Shown: one piece after another, positions 45,041 through 57,211 of the stretch
Layout of the letters: each line of letters begins with the position of its first letter
Position numbering within the stretch: position 1 is the first letter of the stretch
Source of the DNA: Ligustrum vulgare
Taxonomy: Eukaryota > Streptophyta > Magnoliopsida > Lamiales > Oleaceae
DNA length: 64,000 nt
Direction of reading: 5' to 3'
Assembly: GCA_963555705.1 (NCBI GenBank)
Contig: OY743187.1
Location: 14,274,133 to 14,338,132, forward strand
Notes under the pieces: generated by a model
What the model was told of the DNA's origin: nothing
What the model saw: only the letters and a program-made list of their open reading frames with translations
Databases searched by the model: none
Program-made: the position numbers and the translations under genes

Positions 45041-46391
45041 GGCTGCGTTTGATAGCGAAGGTGGAATTTGAGTGGAAAGAAAATGAATTTCAGGGAATTG
45101 AATTTCTGAGAATTGGAAGTTTAATGTGTTTGATTGATTTAATTTTCTAGGTGAAAAAAGTAGGGAATTTTTCAACTTTTGTTGTTTGATTGACATTATT
45201 TTCCATGAAAAATAAAGAAAAATTGATCTATTTTAATAAAAAAAAAAAAAAAAAATTATTTTTTCACACATTTATACTTGATAATAATAATGTTCATTTT
45301 TAGAAAAAAAATAAATCAATTAACAATAACAAAAATGATCAAACGTAACAAAAATGATATAAGATTTTTCATGGAAAATAAAACCTCATCCCCCATTGGA
45401 AAATGAATTCATTCAAAACAAGGAAAATAACGAATTTCGAGGCAAGTGGGAAAATGAATTTCATGAAAAATTTAGGCCATATTCTCTTTACTGTTTTGAT
45501 GTCGTTTTCTGTTTTTATTTTCGAAAGCGTTAAAAACGTGTTCTCTTTACCATTTTCGAAAACGCATTTTGGAAAACAAAAAAAAAATTGTACACAAAAT
45601 GCAAAACGTCCAAAACCTCGTTTTGGGATTTTTGTGTGTATTTCGACAAAAAATGTCCAAAACGCAGAAAACGCGTTTTAGGAATTTTTTTTTTTTTTTT
45701 TTACAGAATTATCTTAACTTGGAACTAAACTTAATATAAAGTTTTTTATTTTTTTTAAAATTATCCTAACTTGGAATTAATGCTAAATAAATAATTTTTT
45801 TTTGGAGAATTATCCTAATTTGGAACTAAGCTTAAATAAAGTTTTATTGAATTCGGTATCAACATTACAAAAAAAAATAAAATTAAGTGAGAATTCTTGT
45901 TGTTATATTTCAAAAAAATGCACTAATAAATGGACTCTGGTGATTTTGAAAGATCTTACATTTTCTGGATTTTAATAGAATTAGAGCTTTCTCAAATCCC
46001 GAACCTGACCAAGCTGTATTAATATATACTCTTAATGTTCACATTAGTGTGTTGCATGTAACCCTGTTTTCAGTGTATTGTGAAAGGAAATTTGAGTTTG
46101 AGTCAATAGTATTCTGCAAGCAAATTAATTAAAAATAATTTAAGTAATATTCTGCAAAATTTCAAATAGAATGTGTTTTCTAGCTTTTTATTTTCAAAAA
46201 CATTTTTCAGAAATGACAAATCAAACGCGTTTTCAACAAATTTGAAAACAAAAATGAAAACAGGAAACACAAAACATTTTCGAAAATGAAAATACAAACA
46301 AAACGCCATCTTAGACAACCAACAGCGCAAAGTTGAAAAATCACATGAAAAATCATATTTCCCATGAAAAATAACGACTATCAAACGCACC
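45041..46391. mobile_element. Tourist-like (PIF/Harbinger) element split by a nested one
   Basis: Left end GGCTGCGTTTGATAGC, right end read inward GGTGCGTTTGATAGTC, with TAA on both sides (45038-45040, 46392-46394). Interior words TTTTCTAGGTGAAAA and ATTTTCCATGAAAA match the element at 16849. The right part after 46313 continues the sequence broken at 45474. Confidence 0.75.
45475..46310. mobile_element. PIF/Harbinger-like MITE (GTTCTRTTTG family), copy 2, nested
   Basis: Ends GGCCATATTCTCTTTACTG and, read inward, GATGGCGTTTTGTTTG, with TTA duplicated (45472-45474, 46311-46313). It lies in inverse orientation to the copy at 42577. It inserted into the Tourist element at 45041-46391. Confidence 0.65.
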
Positions 46392-46487
46392 TAATATTAT
46401 CTATAAAGTAACCATGTTGGACCCCTTAATAAAAAACAAAAACAAAAAAATGGCTTTTCAATACATGCTATTTGACATAAATTATAA

Positions 46488-46641
46488 GGGAAATGCTACT
46501 CTTACTCCCATCATTTACACATTCATTTACTCCCCCCTCACATGGGGTGGGGTCCACAATTATTAAAATAATTGTGGACCCCACCCCATGTGAGGGGGAG
46601 TAAGTGAATGTGTATGCTAAAGAGTAAGTGCAGCATTCTCC
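46488..46641. mobile_element. Palindromic Mutator-type MITE
   Basis: Ends GGGAAATGCTACTCTTAC and, read inward, GGAGAATGCTGCACTTAC, with an exact 9-bp target duplication AAATTATAA (46479-46487, 46642-46650), as Mutator-like elements make. The core is an almost perfect hairpin (CTCACATGGGGTGGGGTCCA and its complement). It sits about 280 bp upstream of the NFD4-like gene. Confidence 0.85.
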
Positions 46642-46750
46642 AAATTATAATCATGGGAAAAGGGCTCCAAATGCAACATGCTTTTGCCACCAGTCCAATA
46701 AGTATTAAGTACTCCCATAAATTCTTGGGATGCAGACAACCAAATCTACG

Positions 46751-46754
<4 letters not shown>

Positions 46755-46798
<44 letters not shown>
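46755..46798. repeat. (AT)n microsatellite in the promoter of the NFD4-like gene
   Basis: About 22 AT units, 120-165 bases before the start codon. It is likely length-variable. Confidence 0.95.
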
Positions 46799-46918
46799 CC
46801 CTTTAACTCTCCGCCCCCGGTTATCAAATTCGCTTTATACTGAATCTAAAACCCTCAGATTTAGGCCTTTTCTTTCTCCAAATTCTGTTTTTGACGCCCA
46901 GATTTTATTTTTTTTTAA

Positions 46919-49900
46919 ATGGTGGAATTGAAAGGGGGGACTAGACCGCCATGGGTGGGACTTGGAGCTGCAGTTTGGGTGCAAGTAGCAGCTGGAAATG
47001 GCTACAATTTTCCGCTGTATTCTCATTCTTTAAAATCGGTTCTGGGTTTAAACCAGCAGCAACTCACTCTGATTGGAGTGGCAAATGATATAGGTGAAAA
47101 CATGGGGATCCTCCCTGGTTTGGCCTGCAACAAGTTCCCACCTTGGGTGATTCTGTTGATCGGTTCTTTTGCTTGTTTTTTGGGTTACGGAGTACTCTGG
47201 CTTTCACTCAGCCGTACTGTTCTCTCCTTGCCTTACTGGCTGGTATGGCAGTTTCTCGCTTTTCATAATACTTTACTTCTTATGTTACCGAGTTGTTCCA
47301 CTGTGTAGAGCTTAATCATACTATTTAAATGATTTTAGTAGATCGGTTTTCTTCGCTTGGTTTCGATTTTTATTCTGTTTATGGTTGCCGTCTTCAGAGG
47401 AATTGAGGATTAATCCCTAATATTAATTTGGAAGAAAGGGAAGAGAAGAACTGCTAACTAGTTATTCTAAAGCTGACTGAAGTCATAATTATGAAATGGA
47501 AAGATTATACTTTGTAGTGTGATTGAATATTCTTTTACAATGATCATCTTCAACAATATATTGGCATTGATATGTGGTGTGATTGTTATTCAATTTGGAT
47601 ATGTTTTATGCAAATCTCTGATACTTTCAGATTTAACCCAATCATTTAGCAGTTCACCCGTGAAATGAAAAATTGAAGACGTCAATTTGAATTCTTATGG
47701 TGATCGTAGTAAATTCTCCACGTTTAAGAAATGAATGACATATTGATAAAAGTAATATACAATTTGTGTGGGTTTCTTATATGAAACCAGTCGGGAACAT
47801 ATTGACTCATCACTCATGCCTTGTGTGTATGTTATGAAATTAGTCTTCAATGTCGTGAGGACTTGTTAAAGTACTGTAGGGGGTGCTCACGCTAGTAGAG
47901 ATACGAATAAATATATGAAGGAATAAGGTCTGGTCTCTCAACCTTTAAACAAAAAAATTCTTCAAATGACTTGGTTACGTGAGTATATATATGATTCCGA
48001 AAATATGAATCTATGCAAGTATGTGCGTGGATGGTGATTTAAAAATAGCTTTCTTGCATTGTCATTTGTCCATAGTGAAAAATCCCCACACTTTCTAGCT
48101 TTTTTTTTTTAATTTTGGTGAAATGTTTTAAATTTCCTTATTGTAAAAGATCTTCCTCTTTTATAAACTAGTTCATAATGGCCTAGGCGAATTTTTTTAA
48201 AATGATGTTTCTGAGTCCAACTTATCATCTTCTTCACCTACCCAGCCCCTGCCATCCCCTCTACTCACTACTGTTGTCACCTCATCTCAAGATCCTGCCG
48301 TGCCCTGCCCTGAGACTTCCTTTCCCTATCACCCTTGAGTCCCCCGAACAGCTCCCTCCTCCCCTATTTTTACTCACTTCACTAATTTTTCCACTTACTC
48401 AGGAGATTCCCGGACCCTCAGGTACTAAATAGAGGAGTCTAATATTTTGCAACTCAATGTTCTTAATTCTTCTATTTAGTATGGTTCAATTATACATGCA
48501 TTTACCAGCCATTTTCATGTTACTTGTTTTGATATTTGATGATGTATAAGTTACATTAAACTTGTGGAAATTGGATGGACTTCCTCCCATCAAGTCCTGA
48601 ATTAGTCATTTTTCAGTATTTCTTTATATAACTAATCTTGGTTCACTGGCAGTTATGGATTGCTTTAAGCATTGCAACAAATAGCACTGCTTGGTTCGGC
48701 ACAGCAGTTCTTGTGACTAATATGAGAAACTTCCCACATAGTCGGGGAACAGTTTCTGGTATTATCAAAGGATATGCAGGGCTTGGAGCTGCTGTTTATA
48801 CTGAAATTTACAGTGTATTGCTTCATGATTCTTCTACTAATCTATTATTGTTCTTGGCACTCGGGATTCCTGCTATATGCCTTTTGATGATGTATTTTGT
48901 TAGGCCTTGTACTCCGGCTTCTGGGGATGATTCTTCGGAACAAAGCCATTTTCTCTTCACCCAAGTTGCTAGTATTGTGCTTGGCATATACGTGCTTACT
49001 ACTACCATTTTGGATGATGTGCTCACTTTAAGTGCTTCTGTTTCCTATACTTTTCTCGTTGTTATGGTTCTCCTTCTCGTGGCTCCACTTGCTATTCCCA
49101 TAAAAATGACTTTCTATCCCTCCAACCACAGCAAATCTGCCAAACTCGGCCAACGGGTCGAACCAGCAAATTCTTCAGATCATGGAAATAGCAATACTGA
49201 TAACACGGAACCGCTTTTGACGCCATCTTCATCTGCTGCTAATCTTGGAAGTTTTTGTGAAAATGGTGACATGAGTGATGTGGATATGCTTCTTGCTGTA
49301 GGAGAAGGTGCAATAAGGAGGAAAAAGAGGAAACCTAGAAGAGGGGACGATTTCAAGATCACAGAGGCTTTGATCAAAGCTGACTTCTGGCTTTTGTTCT
49401 TGATCTCCTTGGTTGGGATTGGCACTGGAATTACTGTTCTGAATAATCTGGCACAGATAGGAATAGCTCAAGACATGAATGATACAAAGATTCTGCTAGC
49501 CCTCTTCAGCTTCTGCAGTTTTGTCGGCCGCCTTGGCGGAGGTGTGGTTTCTGAATATTTCGTCAGGTCAGGGTAACTTGTCCCTTTAAGATATCAAACT
49601 CTTAAAGAAATAGGAAATAAATTGTTGGGACGGCGAAAACAACAATACATCACCATCAACAAACTAAGTCTTGTTCCAATAAAATGTCGGCTCCGCTATA
49701 TGAATCTTTTTTGCCACTCTATTCAGTTCATTGCTAGATGTACTGGGAGATTTAAAGCTATTAGATCTTAAGCAACTAAAACATGCCTTGTGTATTAGGA
49801 TTCATGTCATAAGATTTGAAAAAGTTTACACGTCAACTTTCCACAAGCTCCTCCTTTACACATACTCGGGACCAGCTATTTAAAACGTAGGCAGATGATG

Positions 49901-50921
49901 TTGACACCTACTAGTTTTGGATTCACCTTAAAGTCTCTCTAAAGTCTAAACATTTGGTGAATTAGTTGAGTACGCATTATAAAGATTTACATCAAACACA
50001 TGAAAGATAAGTATGAGAAATTATGGTTCTAAACAAAAAATTATTGTATGCTTTTATCCCTTTTCACCCTTCAATTTATTCACTAGGTTCTCTTATCCAT
50101 CCGTTCTTGACCTTTTCCCGATTTCATCCTCGTGAGGAGTTTTGAGATTTAGCCTATTGCATACTGTTTATGTTGCAAACTCAATTGTGTTTCTACAATA
50201 TTATCTTGAGTTTGAAGGAGTGTTAAAGATATGGAAAGATTTTTAGATATCATCCGTGATATTTTTTGTGATTTCTCATATTATTTCTGGTCATCAATTA
50301 ATATAAAATGTTACCTTTCATAGTATTTTGTAACTCTACATTAGGTTCATTCGCTTTGCAATTCCTATGCACAAGAGTACTTTGACAAGTTTCCCTATTG
50401 TTTTTGGCATTCTCTTTGTAACTTGCTGTAATTTGCCGTGTAAATGTACTTGCAGATCACGAGCGGTCCCCAGGACAGTTTTGATTATAGTTGCACAAGT
50501 AATAATGGTAGTGACATACCTTCTCTTTGCTTCAGCTCTTGCTGGTACTCTTTACGCTGGAACGTTGTTGCTTGGAATCTGTTATGGCATTCACGGTTCT
50601 ATCATTGTCCCAACAGTCTCTGAGCTTTTTGGCCTTAAAGACTTTGGCATTATTTCGAATTTCATGGGACTGGGTAATCCAATTGGCGCATATCTATTCT
50701 CGGGTTTACTTGCTGGATATCTGTATGATAAAGAGGCAGCGAAGCAACATTCTGCTACTTGCATGGGTCCAGATTGCTTTAGGCTCACCTTTCTGATTTT
50801 GGCCGGTGTCTGCTGTGTTGGCTCCGCGCTTAGCATTGTTTTGACGTGGCGGATAAAACCCGTTTATCAAATGCTGTATGCTGGAGGATCCTTCAGGTTA
50901 CCTCAAAGTTCAAGCCATTAA
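46919..50921 (+). CDS. NFD4-like nodulin-like/MFS membrane transporter (three exons)
   Basis: Coding exons 46919-47242, 48653-49566 and 50456-50921 join in frame (1704 bases, 567 residues), the usual length of this plant family. Exon 1 ends YWL before GTATGG. Exon 2 starts after TTCACTGGCAG and continues LWIALSIATNSTAWFGTAVLVTNMRNFP..RGTVSGIIKGY.GLGAAVYTEIY, the nodulin-like signature. A cytosolic loop with RRKKRKPRRG precedes KADFWLLFLISLVGIGTGITVLNNLAQI. Exon 3 has GICYGIHGSIIVPTVSELFGLKDFG. It is a multi-pass protein with about 12 membrane segments. NFD4 was named for karyogamy defects, and substrates of the family are poorly known. The gene looks intact. A poly(A)-like AATAATAAAA lies near 51130. 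Confidence 0.92.
47243..48652 (+). other. Intron 1 of the NFD4-like gene
   Basis: 1410 bp, GT...AG, T-rich towards the acceptor. A CT-rich open frame at 48202-48432 lies inside it and has no support as a gene. Confidence 0.85.
49567..50455 (+). other. Intron 2 of the NFD4-like gene
   Basis: 889 bp. The donor splits an Arg codon (AG/GTCAGG) and the acceptor TTGCAG restores AGA, giving VRSRAVPR across the junction. Confidence 0.85.
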
Positions 50922-51302
50922 TGGACTAAAGGGAAACAAGGACTTTCAGCTGTGTATTGATGCAGGTGCAGGTCTTGATGATGCTGCTACCCATATATTT
51001 AGTAGAAGCACCAGAGTTTTAGTTTTCTGGCAGAGGTTTTTATGCTTCAGGTTCAGGGTCAAGGTCTATAAGGAGCATTTTAAGCCTTTGTGCATGTTTG
51101 ATATGCACTATTGGATATATCCCACTGTAATGAATAATAAAATTGTTAACTTATTTTTATTTGAAGAAAGATTGTCCTGTAATGTTAAGTTTACCTTATC
51201 AAATATGTCATTATTTATATTTACAGGTTAGTCTGTAAATATATAGAAATTTGTCTCGGTAAAAGTATGTTGTTGCTGTAACTTATTTGAATTCCGAGCA
51301 TC

Positions 51303-51708
51303 CAGGGACGGAGCTAGGTTCTCAATTCAGTGGGGGCCAAAATTTTCAAATTGTGGGAGGTGGAGGCCCCCGAAATTTTTTTGAATCAAAATGATTGACA
51401 TTATAAAGCAACAAACCAAAAGATAAACTAAGTTAACTAACAAGTAACAACTAACTAGTGTAAACTAGTAATTCACAAAAGAAAATACCTATAACTGAAA
51501 AGTAAATGTAAACTTTCAATGTGAGAGATACTAGTAATAAATATTGTATTTACTTCTTGCATAAATATAATGATTGCAGAGAGAGAATTAAAATCAAAGG
51601 AAATAAATTCAATATGTCAATTCTTTCTCCTTTTTTTTTTTTACTCAAATTTTTTTTTTTTCAGTGGGGGCCATGGCCCCCACTGGGCCTATATGGCCTC
51701 CGTCCCTG
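51303..51708. mobile_element. Small hAT MITE (CAGGGACGGAG)
   Basis: Ends CAGGGACGGAGCTAGG and, read inward, CAGGGACGGAGGCCATA, with the exact 8-bp duplication CGAGCATC (51295-51302, 51709-51716). 406 bp, no ORF. Subterminal GTGGGGGCC blocks are inverted on the two sides. Confidence 0.92.
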
Positions 51709-52129
51709 CGAGCATCCGAAGTAAAAACACCCAACATTCATTTATTCGAGGATAGCCTTATTTTGATTTGATTATAAAAAATAAGCAAATACAAACACAA
51801 AATAAAGGATGGGGCAGTCTTAAACTTTGTTCAACTTACAAGGTTGTCTAGCTCACCTTGTACACACAGCCACACACGTATTATGTGTTTTTAACAAAAT
51901 ACCAATGAAGTAAAGTTACGATCAAAAAAAAAAAAAAAAATACCAATGAAGTAAAGTAATATCACAAGGAAACACAAAGTGCAACCTAATATCATGTTTG
52001 GCCGAGCTTAAAAGCTACTCATCGTCGGCAGCGTGTAAAAAACGACTGCCAGAAAAAAAGAAAAAAAAGTAGCTTTTAATCTCTTTAGAGAAGTTTGAAA
52101 CCTCCAAATTGAACACACAAACCCACACT

Positions 52130-52795
52130 TCAAGTTGGTTTCAAATCTTGAAACATTAAGGACCATAGTGACTGATCCCCTCCATGTTCAACTTCACCCC
52201 CAACCTTTCCCTTATCAAAGTATCTAACTTTTGGGCTCAAAGCCCATCTATCTATAGGCCCAGATACAGTTAGGCTTCTACAGAAAAAGCCCATCCTATC
52301 TTTTCCCCTTCCATAAATGGGCCTAGTAAGAATTGGGCTACAAATTGCCTGCATCTTGCCATCTAAAGGCCCAGATACACTCAGACTTCGGCTTGTCAGC
52401 ATCAACTTTTCTTGCCCTCTTCTGTCCAAAGGCCCTGATTTCAATTTCTTCTCCATTTCAGGCCATTGACTGAGCTGTGAAATGGGTATTTGGCTTGATT
52501 CTTTTTGAAGAAAACCCCATTTTCCAATATTCTTGGAAAAGAGCCTTTTTGTTTTGTTTATTGCAAGAATAAGCCTGGAAAAGCCTTTTTGGATTCCCTT
52601 TGATTCCTTCCTTGCAAGCTTGAGAATTTCCAGTCTGTGTTTGGCTATACAGATGCCAATGCTTTGGAGAAATTCATGGTTGAAATAGGCTAAATCTTCT
52701 TGTTGAAGCTGATTTTGGGTGAAAATTAGACCATATTCATAGACAAAAGTTGGGTGCAGGTTAGTTTTTGAGAGCCATGAGTACCACCAGTTCAT
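52130..52795 (-). CDS. Plant SAM (sterile alpha motif) domain protein, single exon
   Basis: 221 residues. Residues 1-65 form a SAM domain: WYSWLSKTNLHP..VYEYGLIFTQNQLQQEDLAYFNHEFLQSIGI.IAKHRLEILKLARK, ending in the typical GI-I-HR-IL helix. SAM domains mediate protein-protein interactions, often by forming polymers. The remainder is basic and low in structure, with two related SGPLD/SLSVSGP-type repeats (LDRRGQEKLMLTSRSLSVSGP and a second copy near residues 160-180), possibly phosphorylation sites. Plant proteins of this architecture have no firm function known to me. The start is the first ATG after a TATA box at 52837-52844. Neighbouring genes suggest nothing. Confidence 0.88.
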   Translation of the reverse strand: MNWWYSWLSKTNLHPTFVYEYGLIFTQNQLQQEDLAYFNHEFLQSIGICIAKHRLEILKLARKESKGIQKGFSRLILAINKTKRLFSKNIGKWGFLQKESSQIPISQLSQWPEMEKKLKSGPLDRRGQEKLMLTSRSLSVSGPLDGKMQAICSPILTRPIYGRGKDRMGFFCRSLTVSGPIDRWALSPKVRYFDKGKVGGEVEHGGDQSLWSLMFQDLKPT

Positions 52796-52836
52796 GGCTA
52801 GCTAGCTGCTAGTCCACAGACCACAGATTTGGAATG

Positions 52837-52844
52837 TATTTATA
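52837..52844 (-). promoter_or_regulatory. TATA box of the SAM-domain gene
   Basis: The minus strand reads TATAAATA, 42-49 bases before the ATG, implying a short 5' leader. Confidence 0.55.
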
Positions 52845-53949
52845 TGCAAGAAGTCTCCCATCCTGTCCCATTTATAACAGTGACATATTCTTAATACATC
52901 TCTCATATTAGAAGACACAAAGTTAGATGGTCGGTAACACAATAAATTGAACATAGTAGTAGAAACGGATTCACGTGGTCGACCAAATTTTGTAGAAAGA
53001 AAGAGAGGCTTTATTAAACATCTCATATAAACAGTAAGTATATATTGTCCATGGTGTACATGTGTTACGATGTCCACAATGAGCATGTATTTTGCTGAAA
53101 CGTATCTCATGAAAAATTATACTGAGACACATGTCAACTTTATGTTCATGGTTGGTACCGTAGCACATGCCCATTGTGATCACGGCTCATATAAATTGTT
53201 AAACTACTAATAATAGGTCTTTTGTATTTATTTAAAATTTATCTTCAATGCGCTGTCTTCTAAAGTTGTTTCGAAATAAAATTCTAGCATTTTTTTATAA
53301 ATGTATGTATAGTGGCTAGACTTGAAGTTGAATCTTTTACGTATCATGTTAATCATCTCATCTATATATCGTTTCGTTGACAACTGACAATGTATGTATA
53401 TATTATGCAAGGGAAAAAGTCATCAAGAGTGGGAGAAGTAAAAATTGTGCTTGAAAATAATGTGTATGAATGTTGTGGGGTAAGGTGATAGATGCATAAA
53501 TAATATTTTCACTCATCTCTTTATGTGAAATTCAAATGGTAGTTGAGAAAACTAAGGCATTTGGTCCTCTTAAAATGGATTTTCAAAAGTTAGGTAGGGA
53601 TTTTTAACTACAGTTACTAAATTTGCCTTGGATTTGGTTGAATGTTAACTGCTCATTAATCATAATTAACCACCACTCTTGACCACTTGAAAGTACTAAC
53701 AATTAATCGCAATAAATATCTTCCTATCATTTGCCAAAATGCAATAAAAAGCGGGAGGGTTGACTTTGATTCCTAAGAAAATTCAGCTAGTACTAGTCAG
53801 ATGGATAAGTAGGAGAAGTATCTTTAAGAATTATATTTATCAAAATAAGTAACTTAAATTATTAAAAAACATCACCTTCAACATCAAAAAAGATGGAGTA
53901 GAAACTACATATATTGTCATTGATAATGTACTACGACTAGGTTCATTTC
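52845..53949. other. Intergenic, upstream of the SAM-domain gene
   Basis: AT-rich with no supported gene. Short open frames on the minus strand have no recognisable motif. Confidence 0.4.
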
Positions 53950-54590
53950 GTCATTCAGTGATCGGCAAAGACGAGAATACAAATATACTCGACGACCAAC
54001 GTTATCGTGTTGTTTCAGCAATCCCAAAATCTGTCGTTATATAGAATATCTCTGTCTTCAATTATTAACTTAATTTTCAATGACCCCTTAATTGGTTGTA
54101 GTATGAAATATTTTTGTCTTCAATTATAATTCGAGAAAGGTAAAACAACGAAAAATGTCTCTATCATTTGGGTGTATTGTGGAAATCATTCTCATCATTT
54201 CATTTTTTGCAGTTACATCCTCAAAATCACCTTTGATTGCGGAATTCGTCATTACCGTCCAAAACTGTTAACTTTTGTTGTTAAATGCTGTGCTGACAAA
54301 TTTTTTACAAAAAATTCATGGACAAAATCGTCAATGGACAAGAATAAATTATTCTCGCCTATTTGTAACTGAGTCAAACGGTAGTATATATATACATTTG
54401 GCTCAAAACACCCTTGGAATGTAAACGTTTTGCACAAAAATTCCCTTGTACAAAACGTGGCCTCTCAAAATGGTCCTTAACATTTTATTTTGATATAAAA
54501 ATCCTTATTTTTTTTGTCTATATTAACAAAGTCGTTTTTATTTAAATGACCAATATATTCTTAATTTTAAGTTGAAATTTTTGTAACTAA

Positions 54591-54755
54591 GCCCCCGTTT
54601 GTTTGTGATACAAATTTTAATTTTTATCTAAATTAAAGTCAAGTTTTAATTTCAACCATACATTTTGTGGGTCCCACAACTTTTCAAGCACACATTTCAT
54701 CAACTTTTATCATAATCTAATAAAAATCTGATTTTAATCTGCACCAAAAAGAGGC
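54591..54755. mobile_element. Tourist-type MITE
   Basis: 165 bp, ends GCCCCCGTTTGTTTG and, read inward, GCCTCTTTTTGGTGC, with TAA on both sides (54588-54590, 54756-54758). Confidence 0.75.
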
Positions 54756-55191
54756 TAAGTCATAACATTTGCGAAATTAAAATTGGGTTTAATCATTACT
54801 TTGTTTTTTCAATTTAATCAACTAAAATTAGCAGATTATTTTTTTATTAAATTTTTTTGATCTAATGGATAATATACATATAAATTTGTTTGTATAATCT
54901 AAAAATTATTAAGAAATAAATTAAATTAATATTTGTTTATAATATATTTTAAAAAATTGAAAAGAATAAAAATCAATTTTTTACTTTAATAAATCTCTTC
55001 AAAAATGAAGTGAAATATATATATATATATATATTTTTAACATAATATGTGTTCGGAAAATTTCTTTAAAATGTGTGCTTTAAAATGAATTTTTTTTTTT
55101 GGGGGGGGGGGGGGGAACGATTTTAAAAAATATATATATTCCAAATAAATATTAATTTAGGGATGTTTTGCGCAAAATGTTTACATGTCAG
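54756..55191. other. AT-rich filler of the inverted repeat
   Basis: Non-coding sequence with a (TA)n stretch (55015-55034) and a G-run (about 55099-55115). Confidence 0.4.
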
Positions 55192-56959
55192 CAGGGGCGG
55201 AACTGTCCTTGGGCTTTAGTCCGCTGAAGCCCACTAAGGATTTTGGAAAAAATTGCAGTTCATTTGGGCGCCCAATTGCTTAGCCCACCAGAAAAATTTT
55301 GCTGTCTTCCTCCAAAGGCGCGACCAACTCCACTGCTTCTGCTCCAGGATTGCCAAATGTGCCAATCCAACAAAGAAAGCCCACAACAATACTACAAATC
55401 AATCACAAAATCTTGACTCAATCCATTATCCATATCAAGTTCAGAGAATCAGAGCAAACCCGATCTGCCTGCGTAAGTGCGTGACTGCTGCTGCTGTTGA
55501 GAAGGCTGCAACCGCTGCTGCTGCCGCCGACAAGCTCTCTCCTTCAGGCGTTCCGCCCCCTTCTCGCCGGACCTTGCTGTTGCTGCTACTAGACGGTGGT
55601 CAGTTTCTTCCTCCTTGCGCGGCACCGACTGGTTCAGTGGTTTGGTAAATGGTAAGTGAAATTAGTGAATGGACCGATCACCGATGTTGGTCCTTAATAT
55701 AATCTAATTATGTTAGAATTACTTTTGTTTTTGTTATTTATTAATTTGGTAGTTTATTTATTGGTTATTAATTGTTTTGATTGTTGAATTTTTTGATTAA
55801 TTCATTTTATTTATTTAGGGCTTATTTAGAATTAGGGATTTTTGTGGTAATTAATTTATTTATTATAGAAAGTGTTTGTCTAGAATTTCTTGTGGGAAAT
55901 TGGTAGACTAGTAGATAGTTTTTTTAATTAATAAATGGCTTACTTATTCTTGCAGATTGATTAGAATGCTAAAAAGAAATATCTTTCATTACTTTAATAA
56001 GAAAGATGATGTTTTGAATGCAATACATTTAGTTTCATCTACAAAGATACTTCTTAACAATATGCGAAATGAGCATTGGGTGGATTTTCTTCAGAGGGTG
56101 GTGGATTTTTGTACAAGTAATGATATTGATGTGCCTCAATTAGATGATCGTTATATGGAAGGTACAAGACGTTCTTGTCAACAACAAAATAATATCACAG
56201 TTGAAGACTATTACCACTTTCAAATATTCAATGTCGTGATAGATTTTCAGTTGACAGAATTGAATTGTAAATTTGCAGAAACAACCATGGAACTTCTTCA
56301 GTTGTGCGAGGCTTTGAATCCTATCGATGGGTTTAAATCTTTCTCTATAGATGATATTTGTTCTTTAGCTGAGAGATTTTACCCTCTGCATTTTACTATA
56401 GCGGAGAGGGATGATTTGAGGAGCCAATTAGATCATTACAAGCATGATGTACTTCTTCATCCGCAGTTCCAGAATATTGATTATCTTCCTAAGTTATGTC
56501 AAATGTTGGTTGAAACAAAGAAGTCTCGTCATTATTTTTTGATTGATAGGTTGATTCATTTGGTGTTGACTCTTCCAGTTTCTACATCAACAACAGAACG
56601 AGATTTTTCAGCAATAAAACTTATCAAGACTTCGCTTCGCAATAAAATAGAGAATGAATTTCTATCAAATTCCGTGGTCATCTATATTGAGAGGGAAATT
56701 GTTCTTGGAATTGATAGGATGTCATCGTTGATAAATTTTACCATGTGGGGAGTAGGAGGATGCGTTACTAGTAACAGCTCAAGTTATTTTGTATTTGCAC
56801 ATTTGCGGTGCTTTTTTACCTCTTAGATATTGACATTGAAGTATAATTATTTTGTTATATTTACGAATTTGAAGTCTAAATTATTCTTATCTTTGACTTG
56901 AAAAAAAAAAATCTTTTTTATCTAACCTATTACATTTTTAAATCCTAGTTCCGCCACTG
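55192..56959 (+). mobile_element. hAT element with truncated transposase
   Basis: Ends CAGGGGCGGAACTGTCC and, read inward, CAGTGGCGGAACTAGG, with the exact 8-bp duplication CATGTCAG (55184-55191, 56960-56967). The 1768-bp body has a CTG-rich leader, a splice-donor-like TTTG/GTAAATGG near 55645, an intron ending TTCTTGCAG at 55955, and a C-terminal transposase exon. It is the most complete member of the family that also includes 3150-4118 and 43431-44604. Confidence 0.92.
55966..56826 (+). pseudogene. hAT transposase, C-terminal fragment with dimerisation domain
   Basis: 286 residues from the first ATG. The open frame itself starts right after the acceptor at 55955. The C-terminal part shows the hAT dimerisation signature: LIDRLIHLVLTLPVSTSTTERDFSAIKLIKTSLRNKIENEFLSNSVVIYIEREI. 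Upstream residues match the central part of ZMYM1/TTF-type hAT transposases common in plants. The BED/TTF zinc finger and most catalytic residues (DDE region) are missing, so it cannot transpose alone. The frame is clean, which fits a fairly young deletion derivative mobilised by a full-length relative elsewhere. Confidence 0.8.
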
Positions 56960-57211
56960 CATGTCAGGGTGGTTTTGCACAAAACGTTTACGTGGCGTTC
57001 TGTTTGTATTTTTGAAAACATTTTCTATTTTTTGTTTTCATTTCCTATTTTTAAATATGCTGAAAACTTATTATGTTTGACATTTCTAAAAACTGTTTCT
57101 AGAAAAACTAAAAAAATGTTCTGTTTGAAATTTTGCAGATTACTACTTTGACTATTTGTAATGAATATGCTTGTGGGTTAAATTATAAAAAAAATGTCTT
57201 TTGAAGATTTA

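Noticed and set aside
48202..48432. Proline/leucine-rich open frame in intron 1 of the NFD4-like gene
   Set aside because: CT-rich intron sequence with no homology signal. The exon junctions on both sides fit without it.
55253..55648. Open frame with Ala- and Ser-rich product inside the hAT element
   Set aside because: It lies in the CTG-rich leader of the hAT element and ends at a splice-donor-like site. The same region in sister elements has no matching frame, so it is probably not translated.
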